DNA of 64,000 nt from Parapusillimonas granuli (lineage in GTDB: Bacteria > Pseudomonadota > Gammaproteobacteria > Burkholderiales > Burkholderiaceae_B). Made by a program: the position numbers and the translations under genes. Below are positions 26,031-35,400 of this stretch, in pieces (the stretch's first letter is position 1; each line of letters begins with the position of its first letter). The notes under the pieces were generated by a model. It was given only the letters and a program-made list of their open reading frames with translations, was not told the DNA's origin and ran no database searches. Location of the stretch: NCBI RefSeq assembly GCF_013416525.1, contig NZ_JACCEM010000002.1, positions 372,001-436,000 of the forward strand, in the 5' to 3' direction.

Positions 26031-27313
26031 CTGAGGTTCATTCCGGTCTTGGGTTTGCCCGCGGCCAGCAGGGCGAGGTTGTCGTCCAGCTGGTCCAGCT
26101 CGTACAGATAATTGACCATTATGCCGCAGGACTGCGCAATGCCCTTGGGCGAGGAATCGGCCGCCCAGTTGATGCGCTCGATGCGCGCGCCGTTGCCCAG
26201 ATGGAAGCGCGCCACCGGGTCCAGCGGCTGGCCGTTCTTCATGGACTTGAGATAATGCGCCACCAGCCGCAGGCCGGACTTGCGCACGGCGTCGCCGGCC
26301 TTCCCGGCCGCCGCAGCCTGCAGGCGCTCCACCCATGCCTGCCCGGCCTTGGGGTCGTCCAGCGCTTTCTGCCGGTCGGCCTTGTCGTGCAGCAATTCAT
26401 GGATGGCCTTGCCGTCCTGCTTGCCGAGCCAGTCGACGAAGCCGGGTATGGGCGAGAGGGTCGCAAAGGACTTGAGCTTGGGAAGCTCGATGAGCAACTG
26501 GTCGATCACGCGCTTGAGCAGGAAATTCCCGAAGCTGATGCCGCGCAGGCCCGGCTGCGTGTTCGAGATCGAATAGAAGATCGCCCAGCGCGCCTTGGAC
26601 GGATCGCCCGCCGGCACGGCGGGATCCAGCAGCATCTGGACGTCGCCGGCCATTTCGGCGGCGAAGGCGATCTCGACGAAAATCAGCGGCACGTCGCTCA
26701 TGCGGGGGTGGAAAAAGGCATAGCAGCGGCGCTGGCTTGCGACGCGGTGGCGCAGTTCGTCCCAGGAGCGGATTTCGTGGACCGCTTCATACTGGATGAG
26801 CTTTTCGAGCAGGGACGCCGGGGAATCCCAGGTGATCGGCCGCAATTCCAGCATGCCGACGTCGAACCAGCTGGACAGCAGGCCTTCCAGCTCGCGCTCG
26901 AGCACGGTCAGCCCGGCCACCTGGTTGCGCCAGCGCAGCATGTCGGCCCGGAGCTCGACCAGCAGGTGCAGGCTGTCGGCCTGCGCGTACAGCCGGCGGA
27001 ACAGGCGCAGGCCCTTGTCTTCCCGGGGCTCCAGCCCGGCGCTGGCCTGCGCCAGGCCGGCCAGCAAGGCGCGCCTTTCCTTGGCGTCGGCGGCCAGATA
27101 GCGCTGGCTCCATTGCTTGGCCTTGCGGTTGGCCGCGACGTCGGTCATGCGCGCCGTGAAGAGCGAGAGGACGTCCGTCTGCAATGGCAGGTGATCGCGC
27201 TCGAGCCAGCGCCCCAGGCGGGCGATCAGCCCCTCGGTTTCCTTTTCGGAGGCTTTTTCGGCCTCGGCCTCGGGCTGCGGGGCGGGTAGCTTTTTCACGT
27301 CGGTGACCGTCAT
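26021..27313 (-). CDS. matA: malonyl-CoA decarboxylase
   Basis: A 430-residue enzyme that converts malonyl-CoA to acetyl-CoA and CO2. A helical N-terminal domain (about residues 30-170) precedes the GNAT-like catalytic domain. The characteristic FYSISNTQPGLRGISFGN carries the conserved Ser/Asn, and VARFHLGNGARIERINW is the C-terminal His-containing motif. The start at MTVTDVKKLP makes an ATGA overlap with the GntR gene. The open frame runs far upstream, but that part is a shadow of the regulator. With matB it funnels malonate to acetyl-CoA. Confidence 0.94.
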   Translation of the reverse strand: MTVTDVKKLPAPQPEAEAEKASEKETEGLIARLGRWLERDHLPLQTDVLSLFTARMTDVAANRKAKQWSQRYLAADAKERRALLAGLAQASAGLEPREDKGLRLFRRLYAQADSLHLLVELRADMLRWRNQVAGLTVLERELEGLLSSWFDVGMLELRPITWDSPASLLEKLIQYEAVHEIRSWDELRHRVASQRRCYAFFHPRMSDVPLIFVEIAFAAEMAGDVQMLLDPAVPAGDPSKARWAIFYSISNTQPGLRGISFGNFLLKRVIDQLLIELPKLKSFATLSPIPGFVDWLGKQDGKAIHELLHDKADRQKALDDPKAGQAWVERLQAAAAGKAGDAVRKSGLRLVAHYLKSMKNGQPLDPVARFHLGNGARIERINWAADSSPKGIAQSCGIMVNYLYELDQLDDNLALLAAGKPKTGMNLRWL

Positions 27314-28029
27314 GATGTCTTGACTCCAGATGCGCGCGGCAACAATTGCGCAACATTGTCCTGCCTGGACGATGCCGCGCGCTCGTCCAGTGTGTGCAGG
27401 GCGTCCAGCTGGCGCAGCAAGTGCTTGCGCGTCAGCGCTTCCGCGCCGTCGGGGTCGCGGGCCTTCAGGGCGGCGAAAATCGCCATGTGTTCGGCGCAGG
27501 ATTCTTTGATGCGCCCCGGCAGCGCCAGGCTTTTGTGGCGCGACAGGCTGAGCAGCTTGCGCAGGTGGTCGACCAGGTCCGACAGCCAGCGGTTGTCCGC
27601 CAGCGCCTGGACTTCTTCGTGGATGACGGCGTTGCAGGCGTAGTAGGCGTCGATGTCGCCCGCGGCGGCGTGTTCTTGCAGGCGGGCGTGCAGGGGCTCG
27701 AGGCGGAGCAGGTCGGCTTCGGTGACTTTCCGGGCGGCCTCGTAGGCGCAGCGCCCTTCGAGCATGGCCATGAGGGGGAAGATGTCGTCCATGTCGCGCG
27801 CCGACAGCTCGTTGACGAAGCAGCCGCGCCGGGGTTCGAGCCTGAGCAGCCCTTCGGCCACCAGCACTTTGAGCGCTTCGCGCAGCGGGGTGCGCGATAT
27901 GCCGAGTTCGCGAGTGAGGCGGACTTCGTCTATCCATTCGCCGGATTCGAGCTCATGCGCCTGGATCATGGCGCGCAAGCGGTCGGCCACTTCCTGGTAA
28001 AGCACCTGCTGGACGATACGGGTTGCCAT
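27310..28029 (-). CDS. GntR-family (FCD/FadR-type) regulator of the malonate operon
   Basis: A 239-residue regulator with an N-terminal winged helix (about residues 10-75; RLTRELGISRTPLREALKVL) and a C-terminal all-helical FCD ligand domain (about residues 85-215) with metal-binding His/Asp positions. It is the first gene of the operon and overlaps matA by four bases. A palindromic operator lies 23 bases upstream of its start. By analogy to MatR it should respond to malonate or malonyl-CoA. Confidence 0.92.
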   Translation of the reverse strand: MATRIVQQVLYQEVADRLRAMIQAHELESGEWIDEVRLTRELGISRTPLREALKVLVAEGLLRLEPRRGCFVNELSARDMDDIFPLMAMLEGRCAYEAARKVTEADLLRLEPLHARLQEHAAAGDIDAYYACNAVIHEEVQALADNRWLSDLVDHLRKLLSLSRHKSLALPGRIKESCAEHMAIFAALKARDPDGAEALTRKHLLRQLDALHTLDERAASSRQDNVAQLLPRASGVKTS

Positions 28030-28051
28030 GCCTGCCTCGGTGTCTGGACCT

Positions 28052-28068
28052 CATAATTCATAATTATG
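28052..28068. promoter_or_regulatory. GntR operator candidate (7-3-7 palindrome)
   Basis: CATAATT-CAT-AATTATG is a perfect A/T-rich inverted repeat in a G/C-rich region. It lies 23 bases before the gntR start and 99 bases before the divergent PLP-enzyme start. Position and symmetry fit an FCD-type dimer site, so the malonate operon is probably autoregulated. Confidence 0.65.
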
Positions 28069-28166
28069 GCAGTTTTTTCGATGAATACAAGTGTGACGGC
28101 AGCCGAAGCACAGGCGTATCATCGTTCCGTATCCCCATTCTCAACCACTCGACGGAGCACCCGGCC

Positions 28167-29387
28167 ATGAGCCGCAACAACGCCCACCCAGGCACAGACC
28201 CCGGCAAGCACTGGCGCCAGGAAACCCTTCTCCTGCACCAAGACGCCCACCTGGCGACAGACACATCGGTCGTCGCCCCCATCCACTACAGCGCAACCTT
28301 CCGGGCCGACACCCCCGAAGAATTCGCCGAAATGGCCAACACCCCCCGGCACCCCGGCTTCTACAGCCGCTACGGCAATCCCGTCCATAAACGAGTCGAA
28401 GCCGTCATCGCCGCGCTCGAAGGCACCGAAACCGCCCTGCTCACCGCCTCCGGCATGGGCGCCATCAGCACCACCGTGCTGGGCCTGGTCAAGCAAGGGG
28501 ACCACGTCATCGCCCAGCGCCGGCACTACATGAGCACCTCGAAACTGTTCGAAGAAGTGCTGCCGCGCTTCGGCGTCGCCTCGACCATCGTCGACCAGAC
28601 CGACCTGGACGAACTCGCTGCGGCCATCCGGCCCGAGACCAGGCTGATCATGGTGGAGACCCCCGTCAACCCCACCCTGACGCTCACCGACCTCGCAGCC
28701 GTGGCCACCCTGGCGCGCGCCCGCGGCATCCTCACCATCGCGGACAACACCTTTGCCTCCCCGCTGAATCAGAAACCCCACGACCTCGGCATAGACATCG
28801 TCGTGCATAGCGCGACCAAGTATTTCGGCGGCCATCACGACATCACCGCGGGCGCCGTCTGCTGCAGCGAGGAACTGGCGGAGAAAATATGGAGCATGCA
28901 CGTCACGCTCGGCTCCGTGCTCTCGCCGATGGACGCCTGGCTGCTGCTGCGCGGGCTGCGCACGCTTTCCCTGCGCATGGAACGCATCAACGCCAACGCG
29001 CTCGCGCTGGCGCAATGGCTGGAAACGCATCCCGCGGTGGAGCGGGTCTACTACCCCGGGCTCGCCAGCCATCCCCAGCATGAGCTGGCCCGGCGCCAGA
29101 TGAGCGGCTACGGCGCGGTCATCGCCTTCAGCCTGAAAGGCGGCTTCCAGGCCGGCACCCGTTTCGTCTCCGCCCTGCGGCTGGCGACTCACGCCGTCAG
29201 CCTGGGCGGCGTCGAAACCCTGGCCGTCCACACCGCCGCCATGTGGGCGGGCACCATGACCGAAGAGCAGATGATTTCCGCCGGCATCGAACCGAACTTC
29301 ATCCGCATGTCGGTGGGCGTGGAGCATATCGACGACCTGAAGGCCGATCTGGCGCAAGCCTTGGAGCCGGACCCCGCCGGGATCTGA
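28167..29387 (+). CDS. Cys/Met-metabolism PLP enzyme (cystathionine gamma-synthase/beta-lyase type)
   Basis: A 406-residue PLP-dependent trans-sulfuration-family enzyme. The phosphate-binding TASGMGAIST (about residue 87), the SRYGNP tetramer motif, the Asp in TIADNTFASPL and the Schiff-base lysine in HSATKYFGGHHDI (about residue 215) are visible, as is the C-terminal RMSVGVEHIDDL. The start is the ATG at MSRNNAHPG; upstream in-frame codons carry no family sequence. Cystathionine lyase, methionine gamma-lyase and O-acylhomoserine sulfhydrylase cannot be told apart here. It stands divergent from the malonate regulator. Confidence 0.9.
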   Translation: MSRNNAHPGTDPGKHWRQETLLLHQDAHLATDTSVVAPIHYSATFRADTPEEFAEMANTPRHPGFYSRYGNPVHKRVEAVIAALEGTETALLTASGMGAISTTVLGLVKQGDHVIAQRRHYMSTSKLFEEVLPRFGVASTIVDQTDLDELAAAIRPETRLIMVETPVNPTLTLTDLAAVATLARARGILTIADNTFASPLNQKPHDLGIDIVVHSATKYFGGHHDITAGAVCCSEELAEKIWSMHVTLGSVLSPMDAWLLLRGLRTLSLRMERINANALALAQWLETHPAVERVYYPGLASHPQHELARRQMSGYGAVIAFSLKGGFQAGTRFVSALRLATHAVSLGGVETLAVHTAAMWAGTMTEEQMISAGIEPNFIRMSVGVEHIDDLKADLAQALEPDPAGI

Positions 29388-29399
29388 CCCCACGGCCAA

Positions 29400-29430
29400 G
29401 AAAAAACCCCGTAGAGGGGTCCCTACGGGG
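29400..29430 (-). terminator. rho-independent terminator (minus strand)
   Basis: CCCCGTAG and CTACGGGG form an 8-bp stem around AGGGGTCC. On the minus strand the hairpin is followed by a run of T residues (A-run at 29400-29406 on plus). It would end the transcript of the PQQ dehydrogenase and also sits 13 bases after the PLP-enzyme stop, but has no T-run in that direction. Confidence 0.75.
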
Positions 29431-29547
29431 CAAGGCATTAGCTCAAATCTACTAAATCGCAAAGGCAGTATAGCCGACCATATTGAGAATAGCTATCATT
29501 TATAGAAGACGCAAGCATCGCGCCCTTCGACTCGCATCAGCCGGCCT

Positions 29548-32133
29548 TTAGGAAGGCAATACATAGGCGATAACGTCATCGCCGGCCTTGGTGCCCAAGG
29601 ACCCATGGCCGCCTGCCGCGACCACTACGTATTGCCTGCCGTCCGAGCCGGTATAAGTGATGGGCGTAGCCTGGCCGCCCGCGGGCAAACGAGCCTTCCA
29701 CAATTCTTCGCCCGTGGCGACGTCGTAGGCGCGCAGGTAATAGTCCAGCGTACTCGACAAGAAGGCCACGCCGCCGGCCGTCATAATGGGGCCGCCCAGG
29801 TTGGGCACGCCCATCTTGAACGGCAGTGGAATCGGTGAGCTGTCGCGGACCGTGCCGTTTTTATGCATCCAGGCGACCTCGCCCGTCGTCAGGTCGGCCC
29901 CCGCCACATAACCCCAGGGCGGCGCCTGGCAAGGAAGCCCGAGCGCCGAGGTGAAAGCACTGAGCTTCACGGCAAACGGCGCGCCGAAGTTCTCGTTCAA
30001 CGCGGGCAGGCTGTCTTGCGGCCGTTCATCGCCCTGCACATAGAGCGTGGTGTCGTCTTCGCGCGGAATCAGCTGGGAAACGAAAGCAAGGTGGGTGGGC
30101 GTGGCAAAGGCAACTTGGCGCTCAGGGTCCACAGCGATCCCGCCCCAATTGAATACGCCGAAGTTGCCCGGATACACCAGCGTTCCTTCCGTACTCGGCG
30201 GCGTGTAGCGCCCGTCGTAGCGCAATTTCCGGAATTCTATCCTGCAAGCCAGTTGATCGAAGAGGGTGCCGCCCCACATCGACGCCTCCGTCAGCGGCGC
30301 GGGATCAAACGATAGCGCCGACACGGGCTGCGTAGGCGCGGTCCGGTCGCCTTGCACCGCCCCTTGGGGATAAGGTTTCTCGACGACCGGCAGGACGGGC
30401 TCGCCATTGCGCCGGTCCAGCACGAACAGCTCGCCTTGCTTGGTGGGCTGCACAAGAGCCGGAACGTTCCGGCCATCGATGGTCAGGTCGATCAAGCTGG
30501 GCTGAGACGGCACGTCGTAATCCCACAGGTCATGGTGCACGGTCTGAAAACGCCAGCGCACGCGTCCCGTGGCCAGATCCAGCGCCACGACCGCGGACGC
30601 ATAGGAATCCGCGGCTTCGGTGCGCTCGCCCCCCCATTGATCCGGCGGCTGATTGCCCATGGGCACGTAAACCATGCCCAAAGCCTCGTCCACGCTGGAA
30701 ATCGACCAGCTATTGGGCGTCGAGGGCGTGTAGGTCTCGCCGGGGCCCAATGGCTCAGTGCTTTCTGGATTGCCTGGATCCCAGTTCCACACGAGCTCGC
30801 CGGAGTTGACATCGTAGGCGCGAATGACGCCCGCCGGCTCGTGGGTCGATACATTGTCCAGTACGGTGCCGCCGACAATGATCAACGACCGTGTCACCAC
30901 GACCGGCGAGGTCGAATAATAGCCTCCAGGCCGTGCGTTAGGCATATTGGCCCACAGATTGATCTGCCCCGTGCCGCCCCCGAAATTCGCGCATACCGCG
31001 CCATCGTCCGGGTTGAGCGCAATGATCCGCCCGTCGGCGGTAGGCATGAACAATTTGGCGGCGCACCGGTCGGTCGTCGTTCCATCTTCGGCCGCCACCG
31101 GCAGGTTCAGGTCTTGCAATGACGTCGCCGCGCCGGCCCGCCGATCGGCCAACGGCGCGGAGCCGGCGGCGCGATCGCCAGTTTCCGAACGGCCCCCATC
31201 CCGCCCCGCGTTCTCATTGCCCGATCCTTCTTGGGAGCCGCCTACAGCGACATCAGTCGCCATGCCGGTCTTCGCCGCATCATAGTAAGACAGGCCACGG
31301 CAGGTCAGGTGCTGCAATGCCAGCTCACCCCGTATCTGCGGATCGTAGCGCCATATTTCCTTCCCGGAGGTCGCGTCCAGCGCGATGACCGACTGGTGCG
31401 GCGTGCACAGATACAGTCGTTCGCCTATCTTCAAAGGTGTGACCTCGAAGGTCGTCTCCACCGGATCACCCTCACGGCCGCGCACGTCGCCCGTTTCGTA
31501 GTGCCAGGCGACTTCCAGCCGGGACACGTTATCCGGGGTGATCTGCTTGAGGGGCGAGTAGCGCTGGCCATGGCTGGTCCGCCCATATGCATGCCATTCT
31601 CCGGGCGGTACCCCCAGGGAATTTGCGGCCGCTTGGTTCCGGACGCCAGGCAACGTCCCTTCGATGCGATGCGGATCGACGAACCAGGATGCGATGGCAA
31701 CGATCAGGAACAGCAGCAAGGAGGCCATCAATGGCAGGCCGGCCCGCCTTGCGGCGCGCGCGTCTTGCTCGCGCGCTTCGGAGGTCGTTCGAACTTGGCG
31801 AAGCAGCGGACGTGTGACCCAAGGGGTCAGCAGGAACAGCCCGAGCAGGAAGAGAATATCGCCGCGTGCCGCCAACGGCCACCAGTCCAGGCCCACTTCC
31901 CACAGAGCCCACGCCAGGGTCGCCAGCACCAGCGCGGCGTAGAGCCACAAGGCTGACGCCTTGCGCTGAAATAACAGCGCGGCTGTGGCCAGGAGCGCGA
32001 CACCCGCCAAGGCGTAATACCACGATCCGCCTACGGCGATGAGCCATATGCCGCCAACGATCAAAACGATGCCGAACAGGGCATTCAGGAACACCGCCGC
32101 CAACAAGGCGGCGTTCCTTCGAGTATTTCGCAT
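29548..32133 (-). CDS. membrane-bound PQQ-dependent dehydrogenase (glucose/quinate/shikimate type)
   Basis: An 861-residue quinoprotein. Five N-terminal membrane helices (about residues 8-150) precede a periplasmic PQQ beta-propeller beginning near GEWHAYGRTSHGQRYSPL, with tryptophan-docking repeats such as LDATSGKEIWRYD and LDLATGRVRWRFQ. Family members oxidise sugars or quinate/shikimate and pass electrons to ubiquinone. It is longer than typical Gcd (about 796). The extra length is mainly a Gly/Ser/Asp-rich insert at about residues 285-345, between LTCRGLSYYDA and the TTDRCAAKLFMPTADGR strand. Substrate not assigned. No PQQ biosynthesis genes are nearby. Confidence 0.92.
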   Translation of the reverse strand: MRNTRRNAALLAAVFLNALFGIVLIVGGIWLIAVGGSWYYALAGVALLATAALLFQRKASALWLYAALVLATLAWALWEVGLDWWPLAARGDILFLLGLFLLTPWVTRPLLRQVRTTSEAREQDARAARRAGLPLMASLLLFLIVAIASWFVDPHRIEGTLPGVRNQAAANSLGVPPGEWHAYGRTSHGQRYSPLKQITPDNVSRLEVAWHYETGDVRGREGDPVETTFEVTPLKIGERLYLCTPHQSVIALDATSGKEIWRYDPQIRGELALQHLTCRGLSYYDAAKTGMATDVAVGGSQEGSGNENAGRDGGRSETGDRAAGSAPLADRRAGAATSLQDLNLPVAAEDGTTTDRCAAKLFMPTADGRIIALNPDDGAVCANFGGGTGQINLWANMPNARPGGYYSTSPVVVTRSLIIVGGTVLDNVSTHEPAGVIRAYDVNSGELVWNWDPGNPESTEPLGPGETYTPSTPNSWSISSVDEALGMVYVPMGNQPPDQWGGERTEAADSYASAVVALDLATGRVRWRFQTVHHDLWDYDVPSQPSLIDLTIDGRNVPALVQPTKQGELFVLDRRNGEPVLPVVEKPYPQGAVQGDRTAPTQPVSALSFDPAPLTEASMWGGTLFDQLACRIEFRKLRYDGRYTPPSTEGTLVYPGNFGVFNWGGIAVDPERQVAFATPTHLAFVSQLIPREDDTTLYVQGDERPQDSLPALNENFGAPFAVKLSAFTSALGLPCQAPPWGYVAGADLTTGEVAWMHKNGTVRDSSPIPLPFKMGVPNLGGPIMTAGGVAFLSSTLDYYLRAYDVATGEELWKARLPAGGQATPITYTGSDGRQYVVVAAGGHGSLGTKAGDDVIAYVLPS

Positions 32134-32196
32134 GGGTTCTTCTCCTTGGCACTTGCTCGCTGGATGGGGATTCGGCGTTGATGCCGAGCAGCAAGT

Positions 32197-32411
32197 TCAG
32201 TACCTGGAGCCGGACGGCAAGCTCAGGCCATGACGAAAATGATTGTCGCCCTCGCCGCCATAGATGGTGCCATCGCCGGCAGCTTCAGCCCCGAACCCGC
32301 TGGCGCCCGGAAGCCGACCGGAATCGGCGCGTTGACGGACGGGGCCCATCCGGCTGGGCGCTCAAAGCCCAGCATGAAGGGGGACACGGCCGCCACCCCG
32401 CGCCGGGATGT
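32197..32411 (-). pseudogene. remnant of an RTX-type gene (duplicate of part of the downstream-transcribed neighbour)
   Basis: This stretch lies between the RTX gene stop (32453) and the PQQ dehydrogenase start. About 130 bases (32280-32411) are nearly identical to 36194-36325 inside the intact RTX gene and encode the same SPFM.GFERPAGW and NAPIPV.FRAPAGSGLKL segment. In a shifted frame the remnant continues into AGDGTIYGGEGDNHF, which looks like an RTX nonapeptide, and stops at 32197. No start or intact frame exists. It looks like a deleted paralogue or an internally collapsed duplicate. The rest of the 32134-32452 gap shows nothing else. Confidence 0.75.
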
Positions 32412-32452
32412 GCCGCCACAACGGCTTCTTCGGTCGGGGCGACCAGATCAGG

Positions 32453-35400
32453 TCACAAGTTCTCCAGAGTAATGGTTGCCCCACGACCGGAGCTTGTCGC
32501 CCCTTCATCTGACTGCCCCACGAAACCAACGAGGACAATCGCTTCGTATTCAGGAACCCGCCCCGCCCCTCGTACAGTCGACAAATCATAAGTCAACAAC
32601 GTATCAGTACCGGATCCCCCTGCTGTGAACTGGTTACTACCGGAATCGTAGATCCCGCGAGTGAACTTGAGCCCCTCCCCTACACCGGATACATCCGTAG
32701 ACGATGCATGCACGGACCAAAAGCGGTTATTAGTGGTATCAAGATAGATTTCCAGCTTATCACCAGTACCCAAACCGGTATAGATATCAAATCCAGAGGT
32801 ATTCACGGACGAACCTGTTGCATTATTTGCGCCTGAGTGGCCGCCGCGCAACACCACTGTGTCGGTACCAGCACCTACGTTAATTCGATCGGCACCCATA
32901 CCGCCCGTAATCCAGTCATTGCGTGCGCTACCGACCAAGGTATCTGCTGCAGCACTTCCATTCAGCGTATAACCTGCAGTACCCGTTGACGCCGATACAT
33001 TGATGGTGGCGCCCCCTGCGGCCGCATTCAGCACCGCAGTTCCCCCTTGGACAGTTGCATTGGTCGCAACGAAAGCAGTCACATTGTTCGCCGTTGCTGT
33101 CGCACCCGCCGAAACCTCCAGGATGTCGCCCGTCGCCAGATCGGTGATCGTGTCGGACCCCGCGTCCACCTTGAAGGTGTCGTTACCCGAGCCACCAGTC
33201 AACGTATCGTTACCCAAGCCACCCGTCAACGTATCGTTACCCAAGCCACCAGTCAACGTATCATCGCCTCCACCCCCCGTAATCTGGTCATCGCTCGAAC
33301 TGCCAACCAAGGTGTCTGCTGCAGCGCCACCATTCAAGGCATAGCCGCCACCGGTTGACAACGATACATCGATGGTGGCACCCGCAGCGGCCGCATTCAG
33401 CACAGCAGACCACCCTTGGGTAGTTGCATTGGTCGCAATGAAATGAGACACATTGTTCGCCGTGGCTGCCGCCCAATTCGAAACCACCAGAATGTCGCCC
33501 GTGGCCAGATCGGTGATCGTGTCGGCACCCGCGTCCACCCTGAAGGTGTCGTTACCCGAGCCACCGGTCAACGTATCATTGCCTCCTCCCCCAGTGATGA
33601 TGTCGTTGCCCGCGCCGCCCTGGATGGTGTCATTGCCTGCGCCGCCATTAATATCATCGTCACCATCGCCGCCGTCGATAACGTCGTTGCCATTGCCGGA
33701 ATTGATCACGTCGTTGCCGGCGAGTCCGTTGATGGTCAGGTGGCCGGCCGCAAAAGAGGCAAGGTTGTAGGTGTCCGGGCCCGGCGTACCCTGTACCGTC
33801 ACCGTGCCGTTGGTCGCGTTGTGGATGGCGGTCAGCTCGCCGGCATCCACGGCGCCATTCACAATGACGTTCGCTGTCAAGGCGATGACTCTCGTCGCCT
33901 CGGTGATCAGCGCGGCGGTCAGTTCGGCGGCCGTGCCGGAAATCGTGACGGCATTCGTAACCGTGACGGTTCCCGTGGTTGTGCCCCTGAGCGTGCTCAG
34001 TGCCGTCGCATTCAGTCCGGTGCCGGCGGAATCGTTCACCGTGATGGTGTAGGCATTATTGGTTTCCGTAAGCCCGCTGAAGTCGGACAGCGCGCCCACG
34101 AGCGTAGCGGTGACGATACCGTCCGTTGCAGCGGCGATGAGGTTGGCCTGGGCTGCGGTTGTGGTGCCGCTGAGGGTGACGCTGGCCGCCGTCGCGATCA
34201 CTTTGGTGGCCTCTGTCACCAGCGCCGCCGTCACTTCAGCGGCCGTGCCGGTGATCGTGACGGCATTCGTGACAGTGACCGGCGCTGTGGTCTTGCCTCC
34301 CAGCGCGCTCAGCGCCGTTGCGGTCAGGGTAGCGGTGGACGCATCTGTGACCGTGATGGTGTAGGCATTATTGGTTTCCGCAAGGCCGGCGAAGCTGGCC
34401 AGCGCACCCTCGAGCGCGGCGGTGACGACACCGTTCGTTGCAGCAGCGATGCCATTGATATCATTGATGTCAACGGCGCTCGTTACCGGGATCATGCCGC
34501 TGACCTGGACGTTGGCCGTCCCCGCAGTCACCTTGGTATCGTTGGTGACCAGGGCTGCCTTCACTTCCGCAGCGTTGCCGGTGATCGTGACGGCATTCGC
34601 GACGGTGACCGGCGCAGTGGTCTTGCCTCTCAGCGCGCTCAGTGCCGTCGCATTCAGTTCGGTGCCGGCGCCGTCGTTCACCGTGATGGTGTAGGCGTTA
34701 TTGGTTTCCGCAAGCTCGCTGAAGATGGCGAGCTCGCCCGCCAGGCTGGCGGTGACGACACCGCTCGTTGCAGCAGCGATGCCATTGATGTCATCGGCGC
34801 TCGTTACCGGGATCATGTCGCTGATCTGGACCTTGGCCGTTCCCGCGATCACCTTGGTGTCGTCAGCGATCAGGGCTGCCTTGACATCCGCAGCCGTGCC
34901 GGTGATCGTGACGGCTTCCAGGACCGTCACGGTGCCGGTGGTTTTTCCCCCAATGGCGCTCAGGTCGGACGCCAGCAAAGGTGTGGTCGCCGTGCCTGCT
35001 TCTGTGTCAGTTATCGTGACCACAGCCGTCGGGGCGCTGACACAGGTGGCCGGGGTGACCAGCGCAGCAGTAACTTCAGCTGTCGTTCCGGAAATGGCGA
35101 CCGCGTTGCTCACGGTGACATCCCCGGTGGTTTTGCCGCCAAGCGCGCTGAGTGCCGTCGCCGACATCTGGGTGCCCGCGTCGTCGTTCACCGTGATGGT
35201 GTAGGCATTGTTGGTTTCCGCAAGGCTATCAAAGCTGGTCAAAGGCCCCGACTGAAGCGTGGCGGTGACGATGCCGCCCGTTGCCGCGGCGATGTCATTG
35301 GCATCGGCCACGCTGACCACGGCGTCGGTCAGGGTCACATGCGCCGAGGGGGCCTCCACCTTGGTGTCGGCCTCAAGCAGGGCGGCCTTCACATCGGCGA

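Noticed and set aside
27314-27937. Upstream extension of the malonyl-CoA decarboxylase
   Set aside because: It overlaps the GntR gene fully, is Arg/Pro-rich and unlike the family. The ATGA start at 27313 is clear.
29400-29430. Hairpin as terminator of the plus-strand PLP-enzyme gene
   Set aside because: The T-run exists only on the minus strand, so it is assigned to the PQQ dehydrogenase transcript.
33191-33271. Regularly spaced repeats that might suggest a CRISPR array
   Set aside because: Units are directly adjacent with no spacers and encode RTX nonapeptides in frame.
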